The notes under the pieces are model-generated. The model did no database searches, was not told the origin of the DNA, and saw only the letters and a program-made list of their open reading frames with translations. Positions 12,057-22,230 of a DNA stretch of 64,000 nt are shown here, in pieces (the stretch's first letter is position 1; the number at the start of each line of letters is the position of its first letter). The DNA is taken from NCBI GenBank assembly GCA_015350385.1, contig WNKI01000002.1:3605525-3669524 (forward strand), given 5' to 3'. The position numbers and the translations under genes are program-made. The DNA is from Aculops lycopersici (Eukaryota; Arthropoda; Arachnida; Trombidiformes; Eriophyidae).

Positions 12057-12214
12057 TTGTCAACCTGATGAAGCTCGACGGTGTTGTTGTTGTCGCTGTC
12101 TTTATCATCTCCTTTAAAAGTTTCATCCAAGTCTCGCATTATATTTGATATTTTCAACAGGTTAATGGCTGCTTGAGTGCTAATTGCAAGTGCATAAAAG
12201 TTTACAAGTTTCAT
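12057..12214 (-). other. Candidate small coding or 5' exon
   Basis: On the minus strand an ATG at 12214 opens a frame beginning MKLVNFYALAIS that runs about 52 codons to GACAA followed by a consensus GTGAGT donor at 12051-12056. The start resembles a weak signal peptide and the end is acidic and Asn-rich. No partner exon was found; the Runx acceptor near 10258 would be out of phase. It could be a noncoding 5' exon read by chance. Confidence 0.2.
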
Positions 12215-12901
12215 CTTCTCTCGCTTAGCATGCAGCAGCCGATTCAAAACTAGACTAATTTTTGAAACTAAAGTTGCAAGAGACACTAGAGAGAGAAAGA
12301 GACACCAAAGAGGCTAAGCAAATTGCATCTCTAGAACCGAACCATGAAGAAGAGAAGCTGTAAATGAGCTGAATCTTTGGCGTGGGAATTTGTTCAAGCT
12401 AAGAGTTGGAAGAATCTCTACGCTCGTCTAATAATAACAACGGCGTTAACATCCAACAGAAACTCGTAGTCCACTTGTTGCTCTTACCTGTCGCCTCTCC
12501 ACTCACACGCTTTTCATGTCCCCTCTTCAACTCTTATGATTGTCCGCTTTACGTAATGAAAGAAGCGCGCAGGTAGCATCTCTGCGCCGTCTCATGATTA
12601 TTAGCCGGCTTCGAGGCGTAGAGGAGATGCGCGCCAGGTGAGTGGGTTCATCTAATGATCGAGTTTACTGTTAGCCAAGTTTTACAGTCCCACCTACCGA
12701 CCCAGACCAGGCACATTACCGATCTAATGAATCCATAAATTAGAATAGCATCAAATTAGAAAGTCTACACACCTCTCGAACCCAGACTTTTGTGTTAATA
12801 TGTAAAGTTGTTTTATTCGCTTCCCTAATGATCTCATCAAAATCATTATAATCATTTCACTTTTCTACTAGATACATTCAACTTAAACTTTCGGTCGTTT
12901 C

Positions 12902-15730
12902 TTAATCTCTTTCCCTGTTATCGTTTCTGTTGTGCCTCTGACGACGGTCATCTCGGTCGCCACGGTCTTGGTTCCTGTCACCGCCCCCGCGTCCCCTATA
13001 TGGCCTATCCTGGTTCTTATCAAAGTTTCTAGGGCCTCTTTCATTTCCATACTGTTTGTGCTCCGAAACTCTGACATTCTGATCAACCAAGTAGTTGATC
13101 TTCTCGGCCATTTGCAAGGCTAATCCTTGCAGTCTAGATGGTTCAGTTCTGTGCATTACTATCGACTGGGTTGGCTCATCCAACGAGGCCATCAGCTCCT
13201 CATTGATGATCATCTTACTCACAATACTGTGCACAGTTGACTTCTCCAAATCAAACATGCTTGCTAAAACTGACATCGAGATTGAATCATAGACATTACT
13301 ATATGTGAACAGGTATGCCCTTAGAGATCCCTCGCGAATCTTCTCCTCCAACATAGTTCTGACAGAGTCTGGTTGATGGAACAAATTCCATACCTTCATG
13401 TTAACCTTCTCATTGATGATCAAATCTCGACAGGACTTCCAGTTTCCTACACGCATGGCCTTAGATGCAGCGACAACATGCTCACGTGTTGTCTCGGGTA
13501 GACCAACAAGTGGTTGCTCCTCGCTCTTTCTGAGTTGATTGTAAAATAACCTACTGATCATCTTCTTCCTGACGCTAAATTCATTTGCTGCAACATCAGG
13601 AATCTCCAATAACATTGAGGAAACTAAGTAAACACATTCAAGTAAATCCAAGTTAATGTGTTTGTGGAAGGGTATCTGTCTGCGTCTCTCCAATCTCTCT
13701 TGCTCTGCTGTTCTCTCTTGGTGACGCAATGGCAAACCCTGGGCTAGTAGTTCTCTGGCTTTACCTAGGATTTGAATATCCAATAGGGCAGCATGGGCAT
13801 CAGCGATGAATCCCTTGCGGAACCCACAAAGACCTAATTGAACTAAAGCGCGGTTGTACATAACTTGCAATGGGATGTCAGCCTTGCCGATGTTTCCTTG
13901 CAAGTGTGACATCAACATCAAGTCTCTGGCCTCAAAGTAGTTGTCGTGCAAAGCCAGGTGGTAAATGTGAGAAAGAATGGCTTGTGTGGTTGCTCTTTGA
14001 GTGGTGTCGTTTGCATAAATGTATTTGCAAAGTCTATTCATCACATCAGCACTTGTATCTGTAATAATCTCTTCCTCTGCACCCTCAGCACCTTTGTCCT
14101 TAATGACAATCTCTACTTGTCTAAATCTAGGGTCGTTGACATTACTCTTGTGTCTCATTCTCTCAGCTTGCTGCATTTGCTTGATAACCTTGGCATCAAA
14201 CTTGTAGTAAACATGGTCAATTTTGAGCAGGTAGACACGGCACAAATCTCCTGGTTGCTTGTTTTTCATATCGGATTCATAGTACGCTTGCATTCTATCG
14301 ATGATCTTGCAAACTGCCTTCTCATACTTCAACCTCTCGACATATTCTGGGGTGTGGGCATCACTAGCTTGCAGTAGTTTCAAAAACTCAGCGTCCATTC
14401 TCTCGGCAAGGGCGACAGGGCTTCCGTTTAGCATGTATGGCGATGACTCATAGTTTTCCTCTTCCTCGTCAATAGATTCATTGACGATCAAATCTGGGTT
14501 ACCTTGCAAGATGTCAATCAGGAGATTAATGTATTTGAGTAACTCATCCCAAACACTAATCTTGATGTGTTCCAAAACTGAAGGATTGTACTCGAGGAGA
14601 GATGAGATGAGACCAAGAATGATACGCACTTCAACAGCTGGACCTAAATGGTATTGACGGACAATGTTGAGAAGCTCAAGTAACATTTCAGTCTGGTCAC
14701 TTCTGTCGGCTCTCTTCTTGCCACGCATCGCCAAAACTTCGACCAACTTTTTGAGGACATTCGAGTGATTGATTTCGCTTTCCTTTGCAAACATCTTGGG
14801 CTTCTCTGAGGCAGAGACAGAGCCTCTGACTGGCTCCCATCCCTTCTCCTCATCCTCTTCGGCCTTCCTCTTTTCCTTGGTCTTTGCTGGCTTCTCCTTC
14901 TTAGGTCTCTTCGAAATAGCCTCTTTATCTTCCTTGTCATCAGTTTTCTTCAAGAAACGTGCGGCCAAGTTACCATCGTACTTCTCATCATCTGAACTCA
15001 ATGAACTGTCGCTGTCTGATGATCCCCAGTCGGTTTCAGATTCGTCATCCGAACCTGCAGCTGCCTTGGGTTTGGATGGTTCTTTGGCAGCAGCAGCCGG
15101 TGCCTCACCAGAGGGTTTCTTGACAAAGTCGACATCGTCGATGCTCTCGTCGTCTGAGTCAGAATCACTATCATCTGAGGCTGACTTTTCGCCTGCAGAC
15201 TCAACGTCGTCCTCGTTGTCAGGTTGCTCTCTGTAATCATCGATTTCTGATTGAATAGTTTTGTTGTATTTGCGCAACTTCTGACGAAGAGATGACAACG
15301 ATTTGGAGTTGTTCTTGTTCATGTTCTTGCGACGCTCACGATCCTCCCAGCATTGCTCGACAAAATCCTCTAGCTCAACGAGACATCTAACCATGTATCG
15401 TGGAGTCTTGCCATCCCATTCCTTGTCGAGGATAGTCTTAACTTTGGCATATTTGCGCGTTAACTCTTCGAAGTCCGGTAGGATTTTAGTGAAGTCTTTG
15501 ACCTTCTTCTTGTTCTTGATCGATTTGATGAGTTCATGTAATTGCTCAGAATGCTTGTCCTTAGCCGATTTGACCTGGCGCTTGGTCTCTTCCTCCTCAT
15601 CATCGCTGAAGTCATAGGCACTTGCAGCTGCAAGACCTCCAGCTACTGGTCTCTGCTGGACTGCCTCTGTCTCTCCCTCGGAGGAATCCGATTCAGAATC
15701 TGAGAATGCCTTGAAGAATCTGCTACTCAT
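12902..15730 (-). CDS. eIF3c: Eukaryotic translation initiation factor 3 subunit C
   Basis: Core PCI subunit of the eIF3 complex, which bridges the 40S ribosome, eIF1/eIF5 and mRNA recruitment. The 942-residue single-exon product is close to the usual family length. It opens with MSSRFFKAFSDSESDSSEGE, typical of animal eIF3c, followed by an acidic Ser/Asp-rich segment (about 150-300), the helical eIF3c N-terminal domain (including EYVERLKYEKAVCKIIDR and the DPRFRQVEI region), the PCI/winged-helix region (about 685-880) and an Arg/Gly/Asp-rich tail. The start is the first ATG, within AAGATGAGTAG. No intron is needed. Confidence 0.97.
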   Translation of the reverse strand: MSSRFFKAFSDSESDSSEGETEAVQQRPVAGGLAAASAYDFSDDEEEETKRQVKSAKDKHSEQLHELIKSIKNKKKVKDFTKILPDFEELTRKYAKVKTILDKEWDGKTPRYMVRCLVELEDFVEQCWEDRERRKNMNKNNSKSLSSLRQKLRKYNKTIQSEIDDYREQPDNEDDVESAGEKSASDDSDSDSDDESIDDVDFVKKPSGEAPAAAAKEPSKPKAAAGSDDESETDWGSSDSDSSLSSDDEKYDGNLAARFLKKTDDKEDKEAISKRPKKEKPAKTKEKRKAEEDEEKGWEPVRGSVSASEKPKMFAKESEINHSNVLKKLVEVLAMRGKKRADRSDQTEMLLELLNIVRQYHLGPAVEVRIILGLISSLLEYNPSVLEHIKISVWDELLKYINLLIDILQGNPDLIVNESIDEEEENYESSPYMLNGSPVALAERMDAEFLKLLQASDAHTPEYVERLKYEKAVCKIIDRMQAYYESDMKNKQPGDLCRVYLLKIDHVYYKFDAKVIKQMQQAERMRHKSNVNDPRFRQVEIVIKDKGAEGAEEEIITDTSADVMNRLCKYIYANDTTQRATTQAILSHIYHLALHDNYFEARDLMLMSHLQGNIGKADIPLQVMYNRALVQLGLCGFRKGFIADAHAALLDIQILGKARELLAQGLPLRHQERTAEQERLERRRQIPFHKHINLDLLECVYLVSSMLLEIPDVAANEFSVRKKMISRLFYNQLRKSEEQPLVGLPETTREHVVAASKAMRVGNWKSCRDLIINEKVNMKVWNLFHQPDSVRTMLEEKIREGSLRAYLFTYSNVYDSISMSVLASMFDLEKSTVHSIVSKMIINEELMASLDEPTQSIVMHRTEPSRLQGLALQMAEKINYLVDQNVRVSEHKQYGNERGPRNFDKNQDRPYRGRGGGDRNQDRGDRDDRRQRHNRNDNRERD

Positions 15731-16218
15731 CTTGGATTTAAATATGTGGATCTGTGATGTGATCTAATTTGTTAATATAGATTATTGTTGTGGTTTATAA
15801 ATATGATAAATTATGTAAATAGAAGAGGTCTCACACATTGATGACCAGTTGTCAGCATGATGGTGAACAGGATGCCGGGCAGCGTGAAAACAAGCGCAAT
15901 GCACAGTGATCATGCTTGCATCGTGCTGGAATATTGCGCGCGAAATTCAAGTATCCCGTTTCTTGCTCATGTTTTCGCTGCTCTTCAAATTGAATAGTAC
16001 GCTCAATTTTTATCATCAAACCAAAACAACATACAATTGTTGGACTTAGGTGATATATTAGATTGAACGATTTCGAGGAACTTGAATTAACATCGAACAT
16101 GTGAATAAAATTTATAGCCTCTCTATTGAGTTTGAAATAACATCCAGGTGCAATCTATCATCTTTGGCACCAATGTACCAAGTGAAAGTAACCAGAGGAC
16201 ACGAGAATACAAACGTCC
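15731..16218. other. Intergenic region between divergent eIF3c and UPF3
   Basis: This stretch of about 490 bases separates two head-to-head genes and presumably carries both promoters. No coding frame with recognisable content is seen. Confidence 0.5.
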
Positions 16219-16827
16219 ATGGCCGACAACAAGATTATTGTTAGGCGATTGCCACCAACCATGAGTGAGGACGAATTCTTGAAACATGTAGCTCCATTGC
16301 CAAAACACGACTACTTCTGTTACTTCGAAGCGAGCTCTGGCCTCGGACCCTACTCATTCAGTCGAGCCTACATCAACTTCTGTGATCACGATGAGATGTC
16401 TATCTTTCGCGAGCGATTTGACAACTACATATTCCTCGACAAGGATGGACACGAATATTCCGCAGTTGTGGAGCAATCCTTGTGGCACAAAAGTCCCAAG
16501 AATGGTCCATTCTTCTTAAGAAATGATAATCATTCTACCGAAACCAAATCATCCTCTGAAGAGTCGAAGGTTGGTAAGGTAGACATCTACAACGACGGCG
16601 ACTTTTTGGAGTTCATAGATAAACTACAGGCCCAAAAGAAGAAGCCTCGCCAATCTCCTATTCAAGTACTAGAGTCTAACCTGGAAGAGGTAACAAACAA
16701 ATCAACAAGTAGTAGTAAATCGCCAAGTAGCAGCCAGGGCAAGAGTAGCGACAAGAAAGTGATCACACCATTGATGAGTTATATAAATAAGAAGCGAAGC
16801 ATGAAAGGTAACAGGAGAACTAGATAA
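16219..16827 (+). CDS. Upf3: UPF3 nonsense-mediated decay factor, short form
   Basis: UPF3 links the exon-junction complex to UPF2/UPF1 in nonsense-mediated mRNA decay. The 202-residue product carries the Smg4/UPF3 RNP-type domain at about residues 4-140: IIVRRLPPTMSEDEF, PLPKHDYFCYF, SRAYINF, FRERFDNYIFLD and AVVEQSLW all match the family. A region with PLMSYINKKRS near residues 183-193 matches the usual helical segment after the domain. The protein then ends, so the charged coiled region and C-terminal exon-junction-binding motif of 450-480-residue UPF3A/B are absent. The 3' end is only 56 bases from the convergent APRT stop codon, leaving little space for further exons. Confidence 0.93.
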   Translation: MADNKIIVRRLPPTMSEDEFLKHVAPLPKHDYFCYFEASSGLGPYSFSRAYINFCDHDEMSIFRERFDNYIFLDKDGHEYSAVVEQSLWHKSPKNGPFFLRNDNHSTETKSSSEESKVGKVDIYNDGDFLEFIDKLQAQKKKPRQSPIQVLESNLEEVTNKSTSSSKSPSSSQGKSSDKKVITPLMSYINKKRSMKGNRRTR

Positions 16828-16883
16828 CTTTTGTTATGTGTTTTTGCCTAGTTGCAGAATCTTGTAGTAGATTGAGTTATAAA

Positions 16884-17411
16884 TCAGTAACGAAATAGAG
16901 TAAAATATGGAGTATCACCAAGCTTCTTTTTTCCATTCAGAGCCCCGAGTTCGATGACAACTCCCATGACGGTCACCTCGGATCCGCTCATTTCTACCAA
17001 CTTCTTAGCTGCCTCCAATGACCCGCCGGTGGCAATGAGATCGTCGATGACAAAGCACTTGCTCCCCTTCGGTAGCGCATCCTTTTGGATCTCCAGTGTA
17101 TCCTTTCCATATTCGAGTTCGTATTCAACAGTGTAGAGGTCGCCAGGTAGTTTTCCCCTCTTTCTGATGAGCTCAAAGGGTAACTTGAGCTTCTGTGAGA
17201 CATAGGCTCCCAAGATGAAGCCCCTCGATTCCACTCCGAGTATTCTGTCAAATTGGTACTTGCTTGCCTCCTGGCAAATGAGCTCGAGCATTCCATCTCG
17301 AAGTTGGTGATCTCGATAAATTGGCGTCAGGTCCCTAAAGAGAATACCTTTCTTGGGAAAATCTGGATATGCTTTGATACAAGACTCGATTTGTTTGAGT
17401 TTGTTGGCCAT
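16884..17411 (-). CDS. Aprt: Adenine phosphoribosyltransferase
   Basis: Purine-salvage enzyme that converts adenine and PRPP to AMP in the cytosol. The 175-residue product is full length for the family (human 180). It begins MANKLKQIES and includes DFPKKGILFRDLTPI (17-31), ESRGFILG (61-68), the flexible-loop region with RKRGKLPG (83-90) and the PRPP-binding loop VIDDLIATGGS (121-131). Single exon. Its stop lies 56 bases from the convergent UPF3 stop, so the two 3'UTRs probably overlap. Confidence 0.97.
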   Translation of the reverse strand: MANKLKQIESCIKAYPDFPKKGILFRDLTPIYRDHQLRDGMLELICQEASKYQFDRILGVESRGFILGAYVSQKLKLPFELIRKRGKLPGDLYTVEYELEYGKDTLEIQKDALPKGSKCFVIDDLIATGGSLEAAKKLVEMSGSEVTVMGVVIELGALNGKKKLGDTPYFTLFRY

Positions 17412-17961
17412 GTTGACTACTTGATTGAGGGACCTAAAAATGGTGGACCTTAGAAATTCATTGATCAGTTCAGGGTTGTAGAAATAGTTAATATATAGAG
17501 AAAAGTTTTGTTTGATCTAGGAGAAACAGGTTGCCACACTTTTACCACCAATATTGCACATGCAACGTGACTCTACTGGTGTTTTTGCTTCTAGCGCGCA
17601 CTAATTGGTGAAATATTATTTCGAGAGAGATTAGATCAAGAGAATAAAAGTAGGAGAAAAAAGATTTAGTTATACTCCATAAGTTTTAATCTTTAATGCT
17701 AAGCCTTAAATGACAGATCATTAGACTTTCTCCTTATGATAATGTTCTCGAATCAAATTATCCTTGTATTTTTCCTCTGAACTTTTATAGATACTCTATC
17801 CCATTGTTTGCCCTGCTTAGCGAGTGTAGCTAAAATACTAGTGATATTGTATGTCGGGTGCCAGGCACTGTATCTGTCTCGAACAATACAAACCTCAACC
17901 TCAACCACAACAACAACCGCAAAAACGACAACAGGCGATTGCTAGTTCCACTCTCTCTAGT
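17412..17961. other. Intergenic region, APRT upstream
   Basis: AT-rich sequence between the APRT start and the 3' end of the secreted Ala/Gly/His-rich gene on the same strand. No gene is supported; it should hold the APRT promoter and the neighbour's 3'UTR. Confidence 0.5.
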
Positions 17962-19245
17962 CTAGTGGGCTCCGGCGAGGGCGGCCGAGGTGGCGATTCC
18001 ACCGCCAATTCCACCGACGACCGAGCTAGCGGCAGCGGCAGCATTTCCGCGGTATGGAGCTGGGCGCTCGCCGTTTACTCCCTGAAAGGTGCCAAGACCA
18101 TCTGAATCGTACATCATCTCGTCCTCGTCGTCAATGTTCGAGGCGCTAGAAGCGGCATTTGACTCAACAAATCCATCGCCCTCCTTTCTGTTTGATTGGT
18201 CAACATTCTCGTTGAACTTCCTGTAGTTCTTCTTGTAAGACGAGGAGTGTTTGTCGTGTGCCAAAACGCCACTTCCGCTCTCCTTTAGCGAATGGTTCTT
18301 GTCGTTGACATAGTTGGTCGACTTCTTCTTGCTACGAAACATGTTTGCAGTGTGGAAGACATCCTCGTCGGCGTCGGAGAAAGCCTCGTGCGAGTGGTCA
18401 TCGACGGACTTTCCATAGGATTGGGCATTGTAGTAGTGGTTGTCGTCGGCGCGGCCAGACTCAATGTTTTGAATGTCCTCAGTAGCCCTCTTGTAGGCGC
18501 TGCTCTCGCTGGTGCGGCCTGAGTTGGCGAGGGTTCCAGTGGCGGCGGCGTATTGGGTTGGGGCAGGGGTGTAGTTGACATTGTATCCGGATTGTTGAAC
18601 GCTCGAGGAACCGGCAGCGGCACCGGCCCCGGCGCTTTGGTGGCCGGAGGCGCCGGCAGCGGACGAGGCCACCGAGGAGCCCAAGCTGTTGACAGAAGCC
18701 GAGGCACCAGCGGCAACCGAGTTACCGTAAACTGGACTTGGGTGTGGGTGTGCGTGTGGGTGAGCGTGTGGGTGTGCGTGTCCGTGTGGGTGTCCGTGTG
18801 CGTGTCCGTGTGCGTGTGGGGCGGGAACCACTTGTGGGGCCTTATATTGTGGAACCGGCTGTTGGTGTTGATATAGGTATTGTGGGGCTGGCTGGTAGGC
18901 GTAATGCTGGTTGGTCGAGGCACCGGCAGCGGCCAAAGCGGCAGCCTGTCCGTTTCCGTTTCCATATCCGTGTCCGCCGTGGGCGCCGGCGCCAGCGGCA
19001 ACGGCGGCGGCTGAGGCCGAGGCACCCGAAGCTCCGTATCCGCCGTTGGAATAAGCAGCAGCCGAGGCGGCGCCGGCACCAGCACCCCCGTAGCTCATTG
19101 GTGCCGCTGAGGCAAGGTTGACGCGATTTCCGCCGAGGTGGAATTTTCGAGCAAGCTTAGCTTTAAGCTCCTCCATAGATGAACCTGCCGAGACACATGA
19201 GGCCAGGGCAAGAGATGCCACCAAAAACAAAGCAAACTTGGCCAT
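17962..19245 (-). CDS. Secreted Ala/Gly/Ser-rich protein with His repeats
   Basis: Not recognised as a named family. The 427-residue frame starts with a clear signal peptide (MAKFALFLVASLALASCVSA), then a short charged segment with EELKAKLARKF. Residues 48-120 are Ala/Gly/Ser/Tyr-rich. A His array follows at about 143-172 in which nearly every second residue is His, alternating with Ala, Gly and Pro. More Ala/Ser/Gly follows, then a basic/acidic stretch (about 255-375) and an Ala/Gly C-terminus. Apart from the signal peptide it has essentially no Cys. The composition resembles cuticular, silk-like or adhesive extracellular proteins; the His array could bind metal ions. GC content is higher than in neighbouring intergenic DNA. 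Function is inference only. Confidence 0.8.
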   Translation of the reverse strand: MAKFALFLVASLALASCVSAGSSMEELKAKLARKFHLGGNRVNLASAAPMSYGGAGAGAASAAAYSNGGYGASGASASAAAVAAGAGAHGGHGYGNGNGQAAALAAAGASTNQHYAYQPAPQYLYQHQQPVPQYKAPQVVPAPHAHGHAHGHPHGHAHPHAHPHAHPHPSPVYGNSVAAGASASVNSLGSSVASSAAGASGHQSAGAGAAAGSSSVQQSGYNVNYTPAPTQYAAATGTLANSGRTSESSAYKRATEDIQNIESGRADDNHYYNAQSYGKSVDDHSHEAFSDADEDVFHTANMFRSKKKSTNYVNDKNHSLKESGSGVLAHDKHSSSYKKNYRKFNENVDQSNRKEGDGFVESNAASSASNIDDEDEMMYDSDGLGTFQGVNGERPAPYRGNAAAAASSVVGGIGGGIATSAALAGAH

Positions 19246-21132
19246 TATCTATCTGTTGTAATATATCTATTTATCTGATTGACGAAGTTTGAATTACGAG
19301 TTACTTAGGGCGGTTGTCTTTAATCTTATCGCTAAGTGATTGATCTGACCACTTCTTTGTATTTTTTATGTCAATCTAGATTTCATCACTAGTAGTTCAG
19401 TTTTGAATATGAGAAATCCTGATGGATAAAAGATGAGGGACAAGGGCAAAGAGCATCCGCCGCGACGGCGGCGTCAGTTGGCTATTTTTAGAGAAACCAT
19501 TATCACCGACTGAGGCTATGGTGGTTTCCCATGACTGAGGATGATGATGCTTGCAACAAGAAAGGCACATATCGCCAATACGTCGACGACGTCTGGTTGC
19601 CAGTTCGAGTCAATGGGTAAAATTTAGATTCTGACGTCTGCCAAGCCAATATGATATCCAGGGTGCACAGGTGGGCGCCGCCGACGCCGATCGCGAGAAA
19701 TTCTACCAAAAACACCTCACTGTCTGGCCATCGAGCTCAACGGATTGCAGATGGAATCCAACAGCTCATATTGTCGTCGTCGTCACCGTTGCTCATAGGA
19801 GATAGAGAGCGTCACTTGTTTACAGCAACCTCTCTCTAAAAATACATGACAAAATACATCTTTCTAGAAGCAAGTCCCACTGGCTTCCTCGATGAAGTTT
19901 CTCGAGCTAACAGATCGTACCGCTAGCTCGATCTGTCGGACAAATTCGATTCTCACTTGGACCGATGATAATGATGAGCTCAATATAAGTCTAATGAAAA
20001 TTTCGACTCAACATCAGCCGCCAAAACTCAGTAATGTCGGTTTTGAATAGATTTCGAGGAGTCTAGTGGAATAGAGTGTCCGGGAAGATCTTGTTTGTTT
20101 ACACTCTAGTCCATCTAGACTGTTGATGGAGCGAGAGAGAAAGAGAGGCACAAATCTCGAGTTTGTGCGTTTTCACGAGATGACGCCGATGCTAACGACA
20201 CCGAAATAAAGCGCTTGTAGTGTAATTAAGGGTCTTGGCAGACGAGAGTTGACCTGTGCACTAGACGACTTTCAACTAAACGAGTTGAATCAGGACCTAT
20301 CTAAACTCGATTCATGTATTCAGGCTGGGCATGTTGTTGTTGTGTTTGGTGGCGCCTCCTGTGTAGTGACATGAGGCCATGAATTTTAAGAGCATGACGC
20401 GCACAGTTAGCTGGAATTTGTATGAACTGCTAGAGATTGCGAGGTAGAGCTTGCCAACGCAGGACGCACCTAGCGACCAACTCTAGCGACACTCGCACCT
20501 AGTGCGCGCTCGTTTAGCCTTGAAAGTCGTTTAAAAGTCTGAGTTTTTGGCTGGGTTTAAGATTTTAGAGAGTTGAGAGTTTGAGTTGCAGCCGCAGCGG
20601 CAACAAAAACAACAACACCGACTAGATTGTTGCGGCGACTATAGACTCGAAAATATCCACTGTGGTCCCATGATTCCATCTGCATACATAACCGTTGCCC
20701 CTCAATCGACTAAGATGAAGAGAAAGGGGGTACGGAGCTACAAGATACGCGTTCAGTCGCCCCATTGCACTCGACCGAGGCAATAATAATTTTCCATCTC
20801 TTCACCAATCTGTTTTTCCTCTCGTTCCAAGTCTGCTTCTCGCCTTAGCCGCCAATTTACGTTACCTAAGCCCTGAAAGTCGTTTTAGCAGTAGTGGCCA
20901 GAGTTGGAGAGCGAGTATTACGCGTTTGTTAAGCAATCAAATGGCAATACCAAGACTACTAAAGCCACTACTACTAATACTACTAGTGTAATTTAAGTGA
21001 GATAAATTTGGGTCATCCGTAACGTTCGCACACTATATCAAATTATATCATATTATCTGCTATCACCTAACAGCTAAAGCACCACCCTCACCACAAACTA
21101 AACTAATATTATTATCCCTCCCCCTTCCGGAG
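19246..21132. other. Intergenic region without a supported gene
   Basis: About 1.9 kb between divergent genes. Short frames (for example near 20586-20786) show no domain or codon pattern that I can support. It probably holds promoters of the secreted-protein gene and of the gene starting at 21133. Confidence 0.45.
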
Positions 21133-22230
21133 ATGACGAGCCAGAGGCCAGTAGTGCCGCCACCGCCGCCCCCGCGAGCTTTGCGCTCGGTTAGCCCATT
21201 GAGTGCTGGTGGCCCGAGTTCCGTGAACATCATCAACAGTAGCGAAAGCAATTTGCCAAACAACAATCTTATTATCAGGCCCACAACAGCCGGCCTACTC
21301 CAGTTCCCGACGCCCGCAATCAATTATTTGTCACCCGAGGACGCCAATCAACAGGTGAACCACTCTTCCTCCTCCAGATCGGTGAGTCTGTCGCCGAGTT
21401 TAACTGGTAGCGGCCAAGCAGTTGATTTTGGCAGTTCCAAGTTCAAGGACGAGCTTCTTGCTAGACAGTCGAAGATTACAGGCTTGAACAGCGTGTTGCC
21501 CATTGAGGACAGAATCAAGTCCAATAAGCAAGCTAGCAGTCAGGAACAGCAGCAGAAACAACGACAAACGAGTCCCGCGATGCAAATGGGCAGCGCCCAT
21601 CAAGATCACGTGCCCAACCGGCTGGTGTCCTCGTTGAGGAAGGATAAGCGTCCATTTGCTTATAGTCCAGGTGTAAATGATCCAAACAACCGGGGAAAGT
21701 TAGACTTGACTCAGATCAAGTCGCCAATAATGAGAATGAGACTGTTGGCAAATATGAACTCAACCGACGACGACGATGAGAACGATGAAAATGAGTTCAA
21801 TGAAGAGGACGAGGAGGTTTCAAATCAAGAGGAGAAGAGTAAAAAGAATCACACTAAACCTCCGAAACAACCGAAAATTTTGAGATTCGATCCAACTCCC
21901 ATCTTGGGCGTCTCCGAAAAGCCAGGTCACATTTTCATTGGAGGCGCCAATCTGAACAAACACAACACAACACAAGATCCCGAACCGGAGCCATACATCC
22001 AATATCACGAGCCAATAGTGAGAGAACAACAACAACAACAACCACGACAACAAGAGCAATATCAACATAAGTCGTCATTGCAAAGGCACGATTCGTCCCG
22101 AGCCAGAGTGATTTCAAATATTCAGCCGCCGACGCCAGTGATCCAATACAACGAGCCGCCTGCTAGCTGGCTGGTTAGCTCGTCAGTCTCTTTGGTTCTG
22201 GTTGATTGGCCAGCTATGGTTGCGTTGTGA
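21133..22230 (+). CDS. Hypothetical Pro/Ser/Gln-rich protein
   Basis: Not recognised. The 365-residue frame starts MTSQRPVVPPPPPPRALRS, a proline run that could bind SH3 or EVH1 domains. Two stretches look constrained rather than low complexity: around residues 118-129 (LNSVLPIEDRIK) and residues 172-208, which include PFAYSPGVNDP, GKLDLTQIKSP and a basic Met/Arg/Leu end. An acidic tract (212-229) and a Gln-rich segment follow. The last 20 residues turn hydrophobic and unlike the rest, so the reading frame may have run into an intron and the real gene may continue downstream by splicing. Intracellular scaffold is the most that can be inferred. Confidence 0.5.
   Translation: MTSQRPVVPPPPPPRALRSVSPLSAGGPSSVNIINSSESNLPNNNLIIRPTTAGLLQFPTPAINYLSPEDANQQVNHSSSSRSVSLSPSLTGSGQAVDFGSSKFKDELLARQSKITGLNSVLPIEDRIKSNKQASSQEQQQKQRQTSPAMQMGSAHQDHVPNRLVSSLRKDKRPFAYSPGVNDPNNRGKLDLTQIKSPIMRMRLLANMNSTDDDDENDENEFNEEDEEVSNQEEKSKKNHTKPPKQPKILRFDPTPILGVSEKPGHIFIGGANLNKHNTTQDPEPEPYIQYHEPIVREQQQQQPRQQEQYQHKSSLQRHDSSRARVISNIQPPTPVIQYNEPPASWLVSSSVSLVLVDWPAMVAL

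Noticed and set aside
16807..16885. Extension of UPF3 through a 46-base intron (GTAACA to CCTAG)
   Set aside because: The intron would be extremely short and would add only about 15 residues without the expected motif.
18285..19121. Thr/His and Val/Arg-rich frames overlapping the secreted Ala/Gly protein
   Set aside because: Out-of-frame readings of the His-array DNA; only the 427-residue frame has a signal peptide.
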